From: an uncultured Bacilli bacterium
GTDB taxonomy: Bacteria; Bacillota_I; Bacilli_A; RF39; UBA660
Assembly (NCBI GenBank): GCA_934133015.1
Contig: CAKPAQ010000066.1
Location: 1 to 5,597 of the forward strand
Direction: 5' to 3'
DNA: 5,597 nt
Program-made: the position numbers and the translations under genes
Notes under the pieces: model-generated
Told to the model about the DNA's origin: nothing
Database searches by the model: none
The model's input: only the letters and a program-made list of their open reading frames with translations
Shown: positions 1-5,597 of the stretch, in pieces
Position numbering within the stretch: position 1 is the stretch's first letter
Layout: each line of letters starts with the position of its first letter

Positions 1-474
1 AAATGGTTCATCAAGTAAAAGAATATCTGGATCAATTGCTAAAGTCCTAATTAGGGCAACTCTTTGTCTCATTCCCCCTGATAATGAACTAGGGTATTTA
101 TTTATAAATTCACCAAGTCCATAAGTATTTAATAAATCAATAACTCTTTTTTTTGTTTTATCACATAAAGTGTGATTAATTTCTAATCCGATTAAGCAAT
201 TTTCCAAAATTGTACGCCATGGAAATAATGCATCTTTTTGTAGCATATAACCAATAACTATCTTGTCTTTTTCAAATAAAATGGTACCCCCTGATTTATC
301 TTCCAATTTAGATAGGATAGAAAGTAAACTAGTTTTTCCACATCCCGATGGTCCAACAATAGATAATAATTCTTTCTCATATACATCCAAAGAAATATCA
401 TCTATAGCTGTAACTTCACCATCAATATCATGATATACCTTTTTCAATTTATTTATTTTTAAGATTGGTTTCAT
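1..474 (-). CDS. ABC transporter ATP-binding protein, NitT/TauT (SsuB/TauB-like) type, partial at the C-terminus
   Basis: This is the ATPase subunit of an ABC importer, which hydrolyses ATP on the cytoplasmic face to drive uptake. Only the first 158 residues are present; the gene runs off the left edge with its frame open. Visible motifs are Walker A GPSGCGKTS (41-49), a Q-loop glutamine in MLQKDALFPWRT (Q79), the ABC signature LSGGMRQR (131-138) and Walker B ILLLDEP (151-157). The D-loop and H-switch lie outside the window. The Q-loop followed by a LFPW-type segment is typical of SsuB/TauB-family ATPases, which are about 250 residues long. The ATG at 472-474 is preceded by AAGGAT (479-484), inside the end of the upstream gene, and begins one base after that gene's TAG, so translation is probably coupled. 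The partner is the solute-binding protein encoded just upstream. Family is secure; substrate is unknown. Confidence 0.93.
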   Translation of the reverse strand, partial: MKPILKINKLKKVYHDIDGEVTAIDDISLDVYEKELLSIVGPSGCGKTSLLSILSKLEDKSGGTILFEKDKIVIGYMLQKDALFPWRTILENCLIGLEINHTLCDKTKKRVIDLLNTYGLGEFINKYPSSLSGGMRQRVALIRTLAIDPDILLLDEPF

Positions 475-475
475 A

Positions 476-1468
476 CTAATCCTTAGTATAAATTAAATCT
501 GAATAATTAACTTTACTGTCAAGTTCATTAGCAGCAGTCATGATATCTTGTAGATGATAGAAAGATTCTTCTTCAAAATTAGTAGTAGTAGGCCATGCTT
601 CTATTTCTCGATATCTCTTGATGACACCAATTAAATCATTCATTGAAGTATCAGGAAAGGAATCAATAACAGCTTTGGCTACTTCTTCATCACTATTTTT
701 ATGAACAAAATCTAATCCTTTTTGAATGGCTCTTGTAAATTTTTCTATTATTTCTGGATTGTTGTCAATGTAGCTTATTCTAGCACTATAAGATGTATAA
801 GGAACAACTCCTCCTAATTCACCAATAGAAGCAACTACATAACCAAAACCTTGCTTTTCAACTTGTAAAGCATTTGGTTCAAATAAAGTAACAAAATCTC
901 CTTGCCCACCTATAAATGCACCACTCATAGCGGCAAAAGCTATACTAGTATCAATATTTAAGTCATTAACTGGATCAATTCCATTTTGACGAAGTGCCCA
1001 TTCAAAAGTCATTTCTGGCATTCCACCTTTTCTTCCACCAATAACATTTTTACCCTTTAAATCATTTAAAGTGAAATTATCAATTTTTTTCCTAGAGACT
1101 AAAAATGATCCATCTTTTTGAGTAAGTTGTGCAAAAGTTTTTAGATAATCTTTTTCACCCGCATTATATACATAGATACAAGCTTCACTTCCGGAAAAAC
1201 CAATTTGTGCATCACCTGATAAAACAGCAGCTGTAACCTTGTCAGCACCAGGTGTTAAAATAAGTTCAACATCAAGTCCCTCTTCTTCAAAATAACCTTG
1301 ACTAACTGCTGCATATTGTGGGGCATAAAATACAGTATGTGCCACCTCAGCAACTCTAATCTTTTTAAGATTACTATCTTTATTATCCCTATTAAAGTTA
1401 AAAATAAAGAAACTAATAATACCAACTAAAATAATTACCCCTAATAAATAACAAATATATTTTTTCAT
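476..1468 (-). CDS. ABC transporter substrate-binding protein, NMT1/THI5-like (SsuA/TauA/ThiY superfamily)
   Basis: This 330-residue protein is the extracytoplasmic solute receptor of the importer whose ATPase follows. Residues 1-3 are MKK, then a hydrophobic segment (about 4-24) serves as signal or membrane anchor, followed by a charged linker (27-36). The NMT1/THI5 fold begins with RVAEVAHTVFYAPQYAAVSQG (38-58) and GYFEEEGLDVEL (58-69). It continues with GADKVTAAVLSGDAQIGFSG (74-93), the hinge-region segment DLKGKNVIGGRKGG (136-149) and GDFVTLFEPNA (190-200). The family includes receptors for aliphatic sulfonates, taurine, nitrate and thiamine pyrimidine precursors; residues here do not let me choose. 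The only cysteines are C6 and C97 and neither sits in a lipobox, which is unusual for a Gram-positive receptor. The start is supported by the strong ribosome site AAAGGAGGAT (1471-1480). It is the first gene of the leftward operon. Confidence 0.93.
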   Translation of the reverse strand: MKKYICYLLGVIILVGIISFFIFNFNRDNKDSNLKKIRVAEVAHTVFYAPQYAAVSQGYFEEEGLDVELILTPGADKVTAAVLSGDAQIGFSGSEACIYVYNAGEKDYLKTFAQLTQKDGSFLVSRKKIDNFTLNDLKGKNVIGGRKGGMPEMTFEWALRQNGIDPVNDLNIDTSIAFAAMSGAFIGGQGDFVTLFEPNALQVEKQGFGYVVASIGELGGVVPYTSYSARISYIDNNPEIIEKFTRAIQKGLDFVHKNSDEEVAKAVIDSFPDTSMNDLIGVIKRYREIEAWPTTTNFEEESFYHLQDIMTAANELDSKVNYSDLIYTKD

Positions 1469-1488
1469 ATATCCTCCTTTACAATGAT

Positions 1489-1517
1489 ATTATATGAATT
1501 GTTAATAATTAAGTGAA
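1489..1517 (-). promoter_or_regulatory. Putative sigma-A promoter for the leftward ABC importer operon
   Basis: On the minus strand a perfect TATAAT occupies 1494-1489. A weak -35 candidate TTCACT (1517-1512) lies 17 bp upstream and matches TTGACA at four of six positions. Transcription would start near 1482, leaving a leader of only about 15 nt with the Shine-Dalgarno site, so there is no room for a riboswitch downstream of this start. A second TATAAT on the same strand (1536-1531) lacks a recognisable -35. Confidence 0.55.
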
Positions 1518-1529
1518 AACGAATTATTA
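1503..1529. repeat. 8-bp perfect inverted repeat with 11-bp spacer, possible operator
   Basis: The sequence TAATAATT (1503-1510) is matched by its exact reverse complement AATTATTA (1522-1529). The spacer is 11 bp, so the arm centres are 19 bp apart. The repeat spans the -35 region of the leftward promoter. It could be a repressor site, but arms made only of A and T arise easily by chance in such AT-rich DNA. Confidence 0.3.
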
Positions 1530-1562
1530 GATTATAGACCATATTAATAATATCGAATTATT
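1520..1562. repeat. Direct repeat pair CGAATTATT in the divergent intergenic region
   Basis: The 9-mer CGAATTATT occurs at 1520-1528 and again at 1554-1562, 34 bp apart. The first copy overlaps the right arm of the neighbouring inverted repeat. The second copy falls where the -35 element of the rightward promoter would be. Function is unknown; a regulator binding both copies could affect both divergent promoters. Confidence 0.3.
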
Positions 1563-1574
1563 TTAACTATGTTG

Positions 1575-1583
1575 TGATATAAT
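1575..1583 (+). promoter_or_regulatory. Putative extended -10 promoter for the EEP-family gene
   Basis: TGATATAAT (1575-1583) is an extended -10 element: a TGn motif directly followed by a perfect TATAAT. The region 16-19 bp upstream has no good TTGACA match, which extended -10 promoters can tolerate. Transcription would start around 1590, at or within the Shine-Dalgarno region, so the leader would be very short. The true start could lie elsewhere. Confidence 0.5.
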
Positions 1584-1600
1584 GAACAAGAGGTGTCTAT

Positions 1601-2380
1601 ATGAAAACTATACAAATATGTACATATAATGTAAAAAATGACAACTTAGGTAAAATTAAACCCGATGCTGAAATAAAAACAATATATGAGAAACTTCTAT
1701 ACGATAATAATATAAATATTTTGGCAACCCAAGAAATGATAGAACACACTATAGGTATCTTAACTAATTCATTAAATAACTATCATATACTAGGAAAATA
1801 TCGTTATGACTATAATAAAATCTTTAAAAAGATAAAGAAAATAAGAAAATATAATGAAGGAAACAACATAATAACTAATTTACCAATTTTAGTTGAGAAA
1901 ACTACTGAACTTCCATGGTTTCCAAGAAATATAAAAGAAATAATAAATGGTACATTCAAATATAAATCAATTACGCCTAGAATAATAACGCAAGCTATCT
2001 TAAATGTGGAAGGAACTAAAGTAAGATTTTTAAATACACATTTATCACTTCATTCAAATAGTATAAAGAAACTACAATTAAGAAAAATAAAAAAGATGAT
2101 TAAATCATCAACCATACCAGTAGTATTAACAGGTGATTTTAACACTAATATTGAAGATAAAGTCTTTGTTAATTTCATAAATGATTTAAAAACTCTTGGT
2201 TTAAAAAGAGTAGAGATAAATGGCCAGACTTTCAAAAAAGATACTAATAATCTAGCTATTGATCATATCTTTATCCCAATTTCATGGCAAATAAAAGATT
2301 ATAAAATAATAACTGATAAGTATCTAAAAAATTATAGTGATCATTATCCAGTATTAGTTTCTATAATAATTGATAACTAA
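1601..2380 (+). CDS. Endonuclease/exonuclease/phosphatase (EEP) family protein
   Basis: This 259-residue protein belongs to the Mg-dependent EEP fold shared by DNase I, exonuclease III, sphingomyelinases and inositol-phosphate phosphatases, all phosphodiester or phosphoester hydrolases. The conserved active-site blocks appear in order: TYN (N10), TQE (metal-binding E45), NTH (145-147), TGDFNT (D179, N181), IDHIF (D221, H222) and SDHYP (catalytic pair D247, H248). The set looks intact, so the enzyme should be active. There is no signal peptide or membrane segment, so it is probably cytoplasmic, which argues against a secreted sphingomyelinase or DNase. It is rich in Lys and Ile, with a basic stretch at 76-83 that could contact nucleic acid. 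GAGGTG (1590-1595) supports the start. It has its own probable promoter and lies 58 bp before ftsY. Substrate is unassigned. Confidence 0.9.
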   Translation: MKTIQICTYNVKNDNLGKIKPDAEIKTIYEKLLYDNNINILATQEMIEHTIGILTNSLNNYHILGKYRYDYNKIFKKIKKIRKYNEGNNIITNLPILVEKTTELPWFPRNIKEIINGTFKYKSITPRIITQAILNVEGTKVRFLNTHLSLHSNSIKKLQLRKIKKMIKSSTIPVVLTGDFNTNIEDKVFVNFINDLKTLGLKRVEINGQTFKKDTNNLAIDHIFIPISWQIKDYKIITDKYLKNYSDHYPVLVSIIIDN

Positions 2381-2403
2381 ATATAGTATTTATAAATAAT
2401 TTT

Positions 2404-2412
2404 TGGTATAAT
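2404..2412 (+). promoter_or_regulatory. Putative extended -10 promoter for the ftsY-ylxM-herA run
   Basis: TGGTATAAT (2404-2412) is an extended -10 with a perfect TATAAT, in the 58-bp gap between the EEP gene and ftsY. No convincing -35 lies 16-18 bp upstream. Transcription would start near 2419, giving a leader of about 20 nt that ends in GGAGGTG (2428-2434). No terminator is visible after the EEP gene, so read-through into ftsY is also possible. Confidence 0.5.
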
Positions 2413-2438
2413 TTTTATGTAAACATCGGAGGTGTACA

Positions 2439-3503
2439 ATGGGATTATTTAATAAAATAAAAAATATATTTTCATCAAATGATAAAGAAATAAATAAGAA
2501 TAATGTTAATGAAGAGCCAATTAATGAGGCAAAAAATGAACAAAATTCTGAAATAAAAGTAGAACAAAGTCTTAAGAAAGATATCAAAATATATGAAAAA
2601 GGTTTAACTAGAAGTAGAACTGGTTTTGTATCTAATCTTTTAAATTTGACAAATAGATATAATAAAGTAACAGAAGAATATTTTGATGAATTAGAAGAAA
2701 TCTTAATAATGGCTGATATTGGTGTTAATACAGTTATGGATTTTATTGATAGACTTAAAGATAGAGTAAGAAAAGAAAAAATAGATGATCCAAAATTATT
2801 AAAAGAATTAATAGTAGATGAACTTTTTATAATATATGTTCAAGATAATATTTTAACTAATAAAATAAATTATAGTAAAGATGGTCCTACGATATTATTA
2901 TTTGTAGGTGTTAATGGTGTAGGGAAAACAACAACAATTGGGAAACTAGCTTGGAAGTTAAAAAGTGAAGGTAAAAAAGTTTTATTAGTAGCTGGTGATA
3001 CCTTTAGAGCTGGAGCTACTAAGCAATTAGAAGAATGGAGTCAAAAAGTAGGAGTGTCATTTATTGGTAAAGGTGAAGGTGCTGATCCTGCGGCTGTTGT
3101 ATACGATGGTATAAAAAAAGCCAAAGAAGAAGCATTTGATGTTGTTTTAATTGATACAGCTGGTAGACTTCAAAATAAAGTAAATCTAATGAAAGAATTA
3201 GAAAAAATAAATAGAGTAATAGGAAGAGAAATTCCTGATGCTCCTCACGAAACTTTATTAATTATTGATGCAACAACTGGACAAAATGGTATAAGTCAAG
3301 CTAAAAGTTTCAAAGAAATCACTAATATAACCGGAATTGTTCTAACTAAATTAGATGGAACTGCTAAAGGTGGAATTGTTTTAGCCATTAAAGAAGAAGT
3401 TGATATTCCTGTTAAATATATAGGATTAGGTGAAGCCAAAGAAGACTTACAGCCATTTGATATTGAAAAATATATTTATGGACTTTTCAAAGATATGATG
3501 TAG
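2439..3503 (+). CDS. ftsY: Signal recognition particle receptor FtsY (SRP GTPase)
   Basis: FtsY is the membrane-associated receptor for the SRP. Its GTPase pairs with that of Ffh to hand ribosome-nascent-chain complexes to the Sec translocon. The 354-residue protein starts with an amphipathic helix, MGLFNKIKNIF, followed by a short polar, acidic-leaning linker (14-50) as a reduced A domain. A helical N domain (about 52-140) and the G domain follow. G-domain motifs are G1 GVNGVGKTTT (157-166), DTFRAGA (187-193), G3 DTAGR (239-243), DATTGQN (277-283), G4 TKLDGTAKGG (303-312) and GLGE (329-332) near the C-terminus. There is no Met-rich M domain, and the length is normal for Bacillota FtsY, so this is FtsY and not Ffh. 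The start is fixed by GGAGGTG (2428-2434). ylxM begins 8 bp after its TAG. Confidence 0.98.
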   Translation: MGLFNKIKNIFSSNDKEINKNNVNEEPINEAKNEQNSEIKVEQSLKKDIKIYEKGLTRSRTGFVSNLLNLTNRYNKVTEEYFDELEEILIMADIGVNTVMDFIDRLKDRVRKEKIDDPKLLKELIVDELFIIYVQDNILTNKINYSKDGPTILLFVGVNGVGKTTTIGKLAWKLKSEGKKVLLVAGDTFRAGATKQLEEWSQKVGVSFIGKGEGADPAAVVYDGIKKAKEEAFDVVLIDTAGRLQNKVNLMKELEKINRVIGREIPDAPHETLLIIDATTGQNGISQAKSFKEITNITGIVLTKLDGTAKGGIVLAIKEEVDIPVKYIGLGEAKEDLQPFDIEKYIYGLFKDMM

Positions 3504-3507
3504 GTGA
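3502..3507 (+). promoter_or_regulatory. ylxM ribosome binding site overlapping the ftsY stop codon
   Basis: The Shine-Dalgarno AGGTGA (3502-3507) shares its first two bases with the TAG stop of ftsY and is 4 nt from the ylxM ATG at 3512. Ribosomes finishing ftsY would uncover or reuse this site, which suggests translational coupling of the two SRP-pathway genes. Confidence 0.7.
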
Positions 3508-3511
3508 ACTT

Positions 3512-3802
3512 ATGGATAAAAAAATATATTTAAATAACTTATATGACTATTATTGTGACTTATTTACTGATAAACAAAAAGAGTATTTTGAAGAATATTA
3601 TTTTAACGATTTATCACTTTCAGAAATAGCTGAAAATAATAATGTAAGTAGAAATGCTGTTCATGGTCAAATAAAAATAATAGAAGAAAAATTAGATTAT
3701 TATGAAAATATTTTAAAATTATATGAAAAATCATGCAAAATAAAGGAAATAATTAAAGATTTAGATGATGATAAAAAGAATAAAATAGAAGAATTAATAT
3801 AA
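3512..3802 (+). CDS. ylxM: YlxM/UPF0122 family helix-turn-helix protein, SRP-associated
   Basis: This 96-residue protein matches YlxM, a small protein found beside ftsY and ffh in Bacilli and reported in streptococci to interact with SRP components. The N-terminal segment LYDYYCDLFTDKQKEYFEEY (10-29) and the following LSLSEIAENNNVSRNAVHGQ (34-53) form the diagnostic region. The latter is a sigma-70 region-4-like helix-turn-helix. A helical tail (about 55-96) rich in Lys, Glu and Asp follows. No membrane segment or signal is present, so it is cytoplasmic. It sits 8 bp after ftsY and 16 bp before a HerA-like ATPase gene, probably in one transcript. The usual next gene in this context, ffh, is not there. 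Its exact role (modulating SRP assembly or binding nucleic acid) is not shown by the sequence. Confidence 0.93.
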   Translation: MDKKIYLNNLYDYYCDLFTDKQKEYFEEYYFNDLSLSEIAENNNVSRNAVHGQIKIIEEKLDYYENILKLYEKSCKIKEIIKDLDDDKKNKIEELI

Positions 3803-3818
3803 GAATAGGGGTAATGAT

Positions 3819-5573
3819 ATGTTTGAAAAGATAACTTATATTGGCGATTATGATGCACAAATAAAACTATTTGATAATAAACAAATAGAAACTGATATTA
3901 TGAATATGCCATTAATATTAGAAGATAATCAAAAATCAATTTTAGCTGAAGTAAAGGATTTATTAGATGGCTCTGTAAAAGTAAAATTACTAGGTGAAAT
4001 TGTAAATGGACACTTTATAGGTGGAATATTAAGAAAACCTAGTTTAAACGCAACTATTAGAAGTCTACGAGTAGATGAATTATCATTAATAGTTGGTCAA
4101 GAAAAATTTGGAAACATGGAACTAGGAGTTAGTCCATTTTATGCTGGTAAAAAAGTATACACAAGTATAAATGAATTATTTAGTAATCACATGTGTATTT
4201 TTGGAAATACTGGTAGTGGTAAAAGTTGTGGAGTAGCTAGACTTATACAAAATGTATTTTATAATCCTAAATTTGTTCCATTTAGATCTAACTTTTTGAT
4301 TTTTGATTCATCAGGTGAATACTATACAGCTTTTTCTAAAATAAATGAAAAAAATCCAAACTATCATTATCGTTTTTATACTACAAACTTAAATAGTAAT
4401 CATGAAGGAGAACTTTTAAATATTCCAATTTGGTTACTTAATGTTGATGATATAGCGTTATTATTATCAGCTACTACACATACCCAATTATCAATAATTG
4501 AGAAAATGATGAAATTGGTTAAAATATTTTCTCAATCAGATAGTGACGCTACTAAATATAAAAATCACTTAATTGCCAACGCAATTATGACAATTATGTA
4601 CTCTAATCAAAGTTCTGCTAGTAAAAGAGATGAAATCTTTTCTATATTTAATACTTGTCCAACCAATGAGTTTAATTTAAATTCTGTTGTTCAAGGAATA
4701 GGTTATACTAGAAGACTACAAGAATGTTTCCTAATCGATAATAACGATCAATTTTCAGAAAGAGTACTATTGACTGAATATGTTAATAAATTTATTATTC
4801 CTGAACTTAACCAATATGAACCTGAAAAAATTCATTATTTCACTTTAAGTGATATGGAAAAAGCTTTAAACTTTGCTTTAATTAGTGAAGGATGGTTAAG
4901 AAATGAAAATGTCTATGCTGATGCCATTACTTTAAAAGTTAAGCTACATGAATTAGTAATTGGTAATAATGCTAAGTTCTTTGATTGTAAAGAATTTGTT
5001 AGATTAGACCAATTCTTTAGTAATATGATAATAAAAAATAATCAAAAGTATCAAATAATAAATATTAACTTAGAAGATGTAGATGATAGTTTTGCTAAAG
5101 CTGTTGTTAAAATATTTTCAAGACTTGCTTTTGAATTCTCTAAAAAAATAGAAAGAGGATCAATTCCATTTAATATTTTATTAGAAGAAGCTCATAGATA
5201 TGTTCAAAAAGATCAAGATAATTTTCTACTAGGGTATAATATTTTTGATCGTATTGCCAAAGAAGGAAGAAAATATGGCGTTTTAATGACTTTAATTTCG
5301 CAAAGACCTGTTGATTTAAGTGAAACTGTTATTTCTCAATGCTCTAACTTCTTAATATTTAAAATGAGTCACCCAAGAGATATTGAATATATTACTAAAA
5401 TGATTCCTAATATTACAGAAGACGTAATTGAAAAACAAAAAGCTCTACAAGTTGGTAACTGCTTAGCCTTTGGATCAGGATTTAAGATTCCTATTATAGT
5501 AAAATTAGAATTACCAGATCCAGCTCCTCAAAGTAGTAGTTGTAACATTGTAGATAATTGGACAAGACATTAA
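3819..5573 (+). CDS. HerA/DUF87-type ATP-binding protein (FtsK-HerA superfamily)
   Basis: This 584-residue ATPase belongs to the FtsK/HerA group of hexameric DNA translocases. The N-terminal 1-90 or so is strand-rich and fits a HAS-barrel, with LLGEIVNGHFIGGILRKPS (57-75) as its clearest part. The RecA-like core has Walker A GNTGSGKS (129-136), then NFLIFDSSGEYY (158-169). A long mainly helical stretch (about 210-400) separates these from Walker B FNILLEEAHR (451-460), in which E456-E457 replace the classic Asp-Glu, as is common in HerA relatives. EGRKYG (482-487), a possible arginine-finger region, and SQRP (494-497) follow. The C-terminus contains PDPAP (566-570), with no added nuclease domain. 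AGGGGT (3807-3812) supports the start. Archaeal HerA works with the nuclease NurA in DNA end resection, and bacterial relatives also occur in anti-phage systems with Sir2 or nuclease partners. No such partner is adjacent here, so repair and defence both remain open. Confidence 0.9.
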   Translation: MFEKITYIGDYDAQIKLFDNKQIETDIMNMPLILEDNQKSILAEVKDLLDGSVKVKLLGEIVNGHFIGGILRKPSLNATIRSLRVDELSLIVGQEKFGNMELGVSPFYAGKKVYTSINELFSNHMCIFGNTGSGKSCGVARLIQNVFYNPKFVPFRSNFLIFDSSGEYYTAFSKINEKNPNYHYRFYTTNLNSNHEGELLNIPIWLLNVDDIALLLSATTHTQLSIIEKMMKLVKIFSQSDSDATKYKNHLIANAIMTIMYSNQSSASKRDEIFSIFNTCPTNEFNLNSVVQGIGYTRRLQECFLIDNNDQFSERVLLTEYVNKFIIPELNQYEPEKIHYFTLSDMEKALNFALISEGWLRNENVYADAITLKVKLHELVIGNNAKFFDCKEFVRLDQFFSNMIIKNNQKYQIININLEDVDDSFAKAVVKIFSRLAFEFSKKIERGSIPFNILLEEAHRYVQKDQDNFLLGYNIFDRIAKEGRKYGVLMTLISQRPVDLSETVISQCSNFLIFKMSHPRDIEYITKMIPNITEDVIEKQKALQVGNCLAFGSGFKIPIIVKLELPDPAPQSSSCNIVDNWTRH

Positions 5574-5590
5574 TTTAACACAATAACTAG

Positions 5591-5596
5591 TATAAT
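5591..5596 (+). promoter_or_regulatory. Possible -10 element for a gene beyond the right edge
   Basis: A perfect TATAAT lies 18 bp after the HerA stop codon. Two other rightward genes in this window are preceded by a TATAAT at a similar place. There is no good -35 (CATTAA at 17 bp) and no TGn extension, and the downstream gene is not visible, so this is tentative. Confidence 0.35.
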
Positions 5597-5597
5597 T

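Noticed and set aside
147..154. Run of eight A on the coding strand of the ABC ATPase gene, a possible slippage or phase-variation site
   Set aside because: The frame is open and all motifs on both sides are in register. Runs of this length are expected in AT-rich genes encoding Lys-Lys, and I see no other sign of phase variation.
1531..1536. Second TATAAT on the minus strand as an alternative importer promoter
   Set aside because: There is no -35 match 16-18 bp upstream and no TGn extension; a perfect TATAAT is frequent by chance in DNA this AT-rich.
1469..1600. Possible riboswitch (for example TPP) controlling the importer, given its likeness to thiamine-precursor receptors
   Set aside because: The leader from the best promoter is only about 15 nt, and even from the second TATAAT it is only around 60 nt. 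I see no conserved TPP or other riboswitch core sequences.
2050..2235. A 61-codon open frame on the minus strand within the EEP gene
   Set aside because: It lies wholly inside a well-supported gene on the other strand, encodes a low-complexity hydrophobic product and matches no family I recognise.
2380..2404. Possible intrinsic terminator after the EEP gene (AAATA-TAG-TATTT followed by T-containing sequence)
   Set aside because: The stem is five A-T pairs with a three-base loop and no G-C pairs, too weak to terminate, and the following T run comes only after further A-rich sequence.
2390..2587. A 65-codon open frame on the minus strand over the start of ftsY
   Set aside because: It is antisense to the lysine- and glutamate-rich N-terminus of FtsY, which yields a Phe/Leu/Ser-rich artefact, and it overlaps the ftsY promoter and ribosome site.
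1..5597. CRISPR array, tRNA or rRNA genes, insertion sequence ends or attachment sites
   Set aside because: No regularly spaced repeats, cloverleaf or rRNA-like segments, transposase motifs or long terminal inverted repeats were found by eye on either strand; genes and short gaps account for nearly all the sequence.

Overview
This is an AT-rich chromosomal window from a low-G+C Gram-positive bacterium. The Bacilli-type ftsY-ylxM pair, strong purine-rich Shine-Dalgarno sites, TATAAT -10 boxes and heavy use of AAA, ATA and AGA codons point to Bacillota. An uncultured gut Bacilli or Mollicutes-like lineage is plausible but unproven. All ten Trp codons in the predicted proteins are TGG and no gene ends in TGA, so code 11 fits without TGA reassignment.

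Left part (1-1468, minus strand): an ABC importer operon of the nitrate/sulfonate/taurine/thiamine-precursor (NMT1/THI5-like) type. The solute-binding protein is first. One base after its stop comes the ATPase, which is cut by the window edge. A permease gene is expected beyond that edge. The ligand cannot be told from the sequence.

Middle (1469-1600): a 132-bp divergent intergenic region with a TATAAT promoter on each strand and AT-rich inverted and direct repeats that could be an operator.

Right part (1601-5573, plus strand): first, a cytoplasmic endonuclease/exonuclease/phosphatase (EEP) family protein. After a 58-bp gap with its own -10 box comes a tight three-gene run: ftsY (SRP receptor GTPase), ylxM (small HTH protein linked to the SRP) and a HerA/DUF87-type ATPase. 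The gaps in this run are 8 and 16 bp, so the three are probably cotranscribed. In many Bacillota the gene after ylxM is ffh; here that place is taken by a HerA-like DNA-translocase-type ATPase. A final TATAAT at the right edge suggests another gene begins just outside.

Most of the window is ordinary housekeeping and transport sequence. The points that deserve a second look are the HerA gene in the ffh position, the nearby EEP-family phosphoesterase as a possible (weakly supported) nuclease partner, and a solute-binding protein without a lipobox. I found no clear evidence of a complete undescribed system inside these 5.6 kb.
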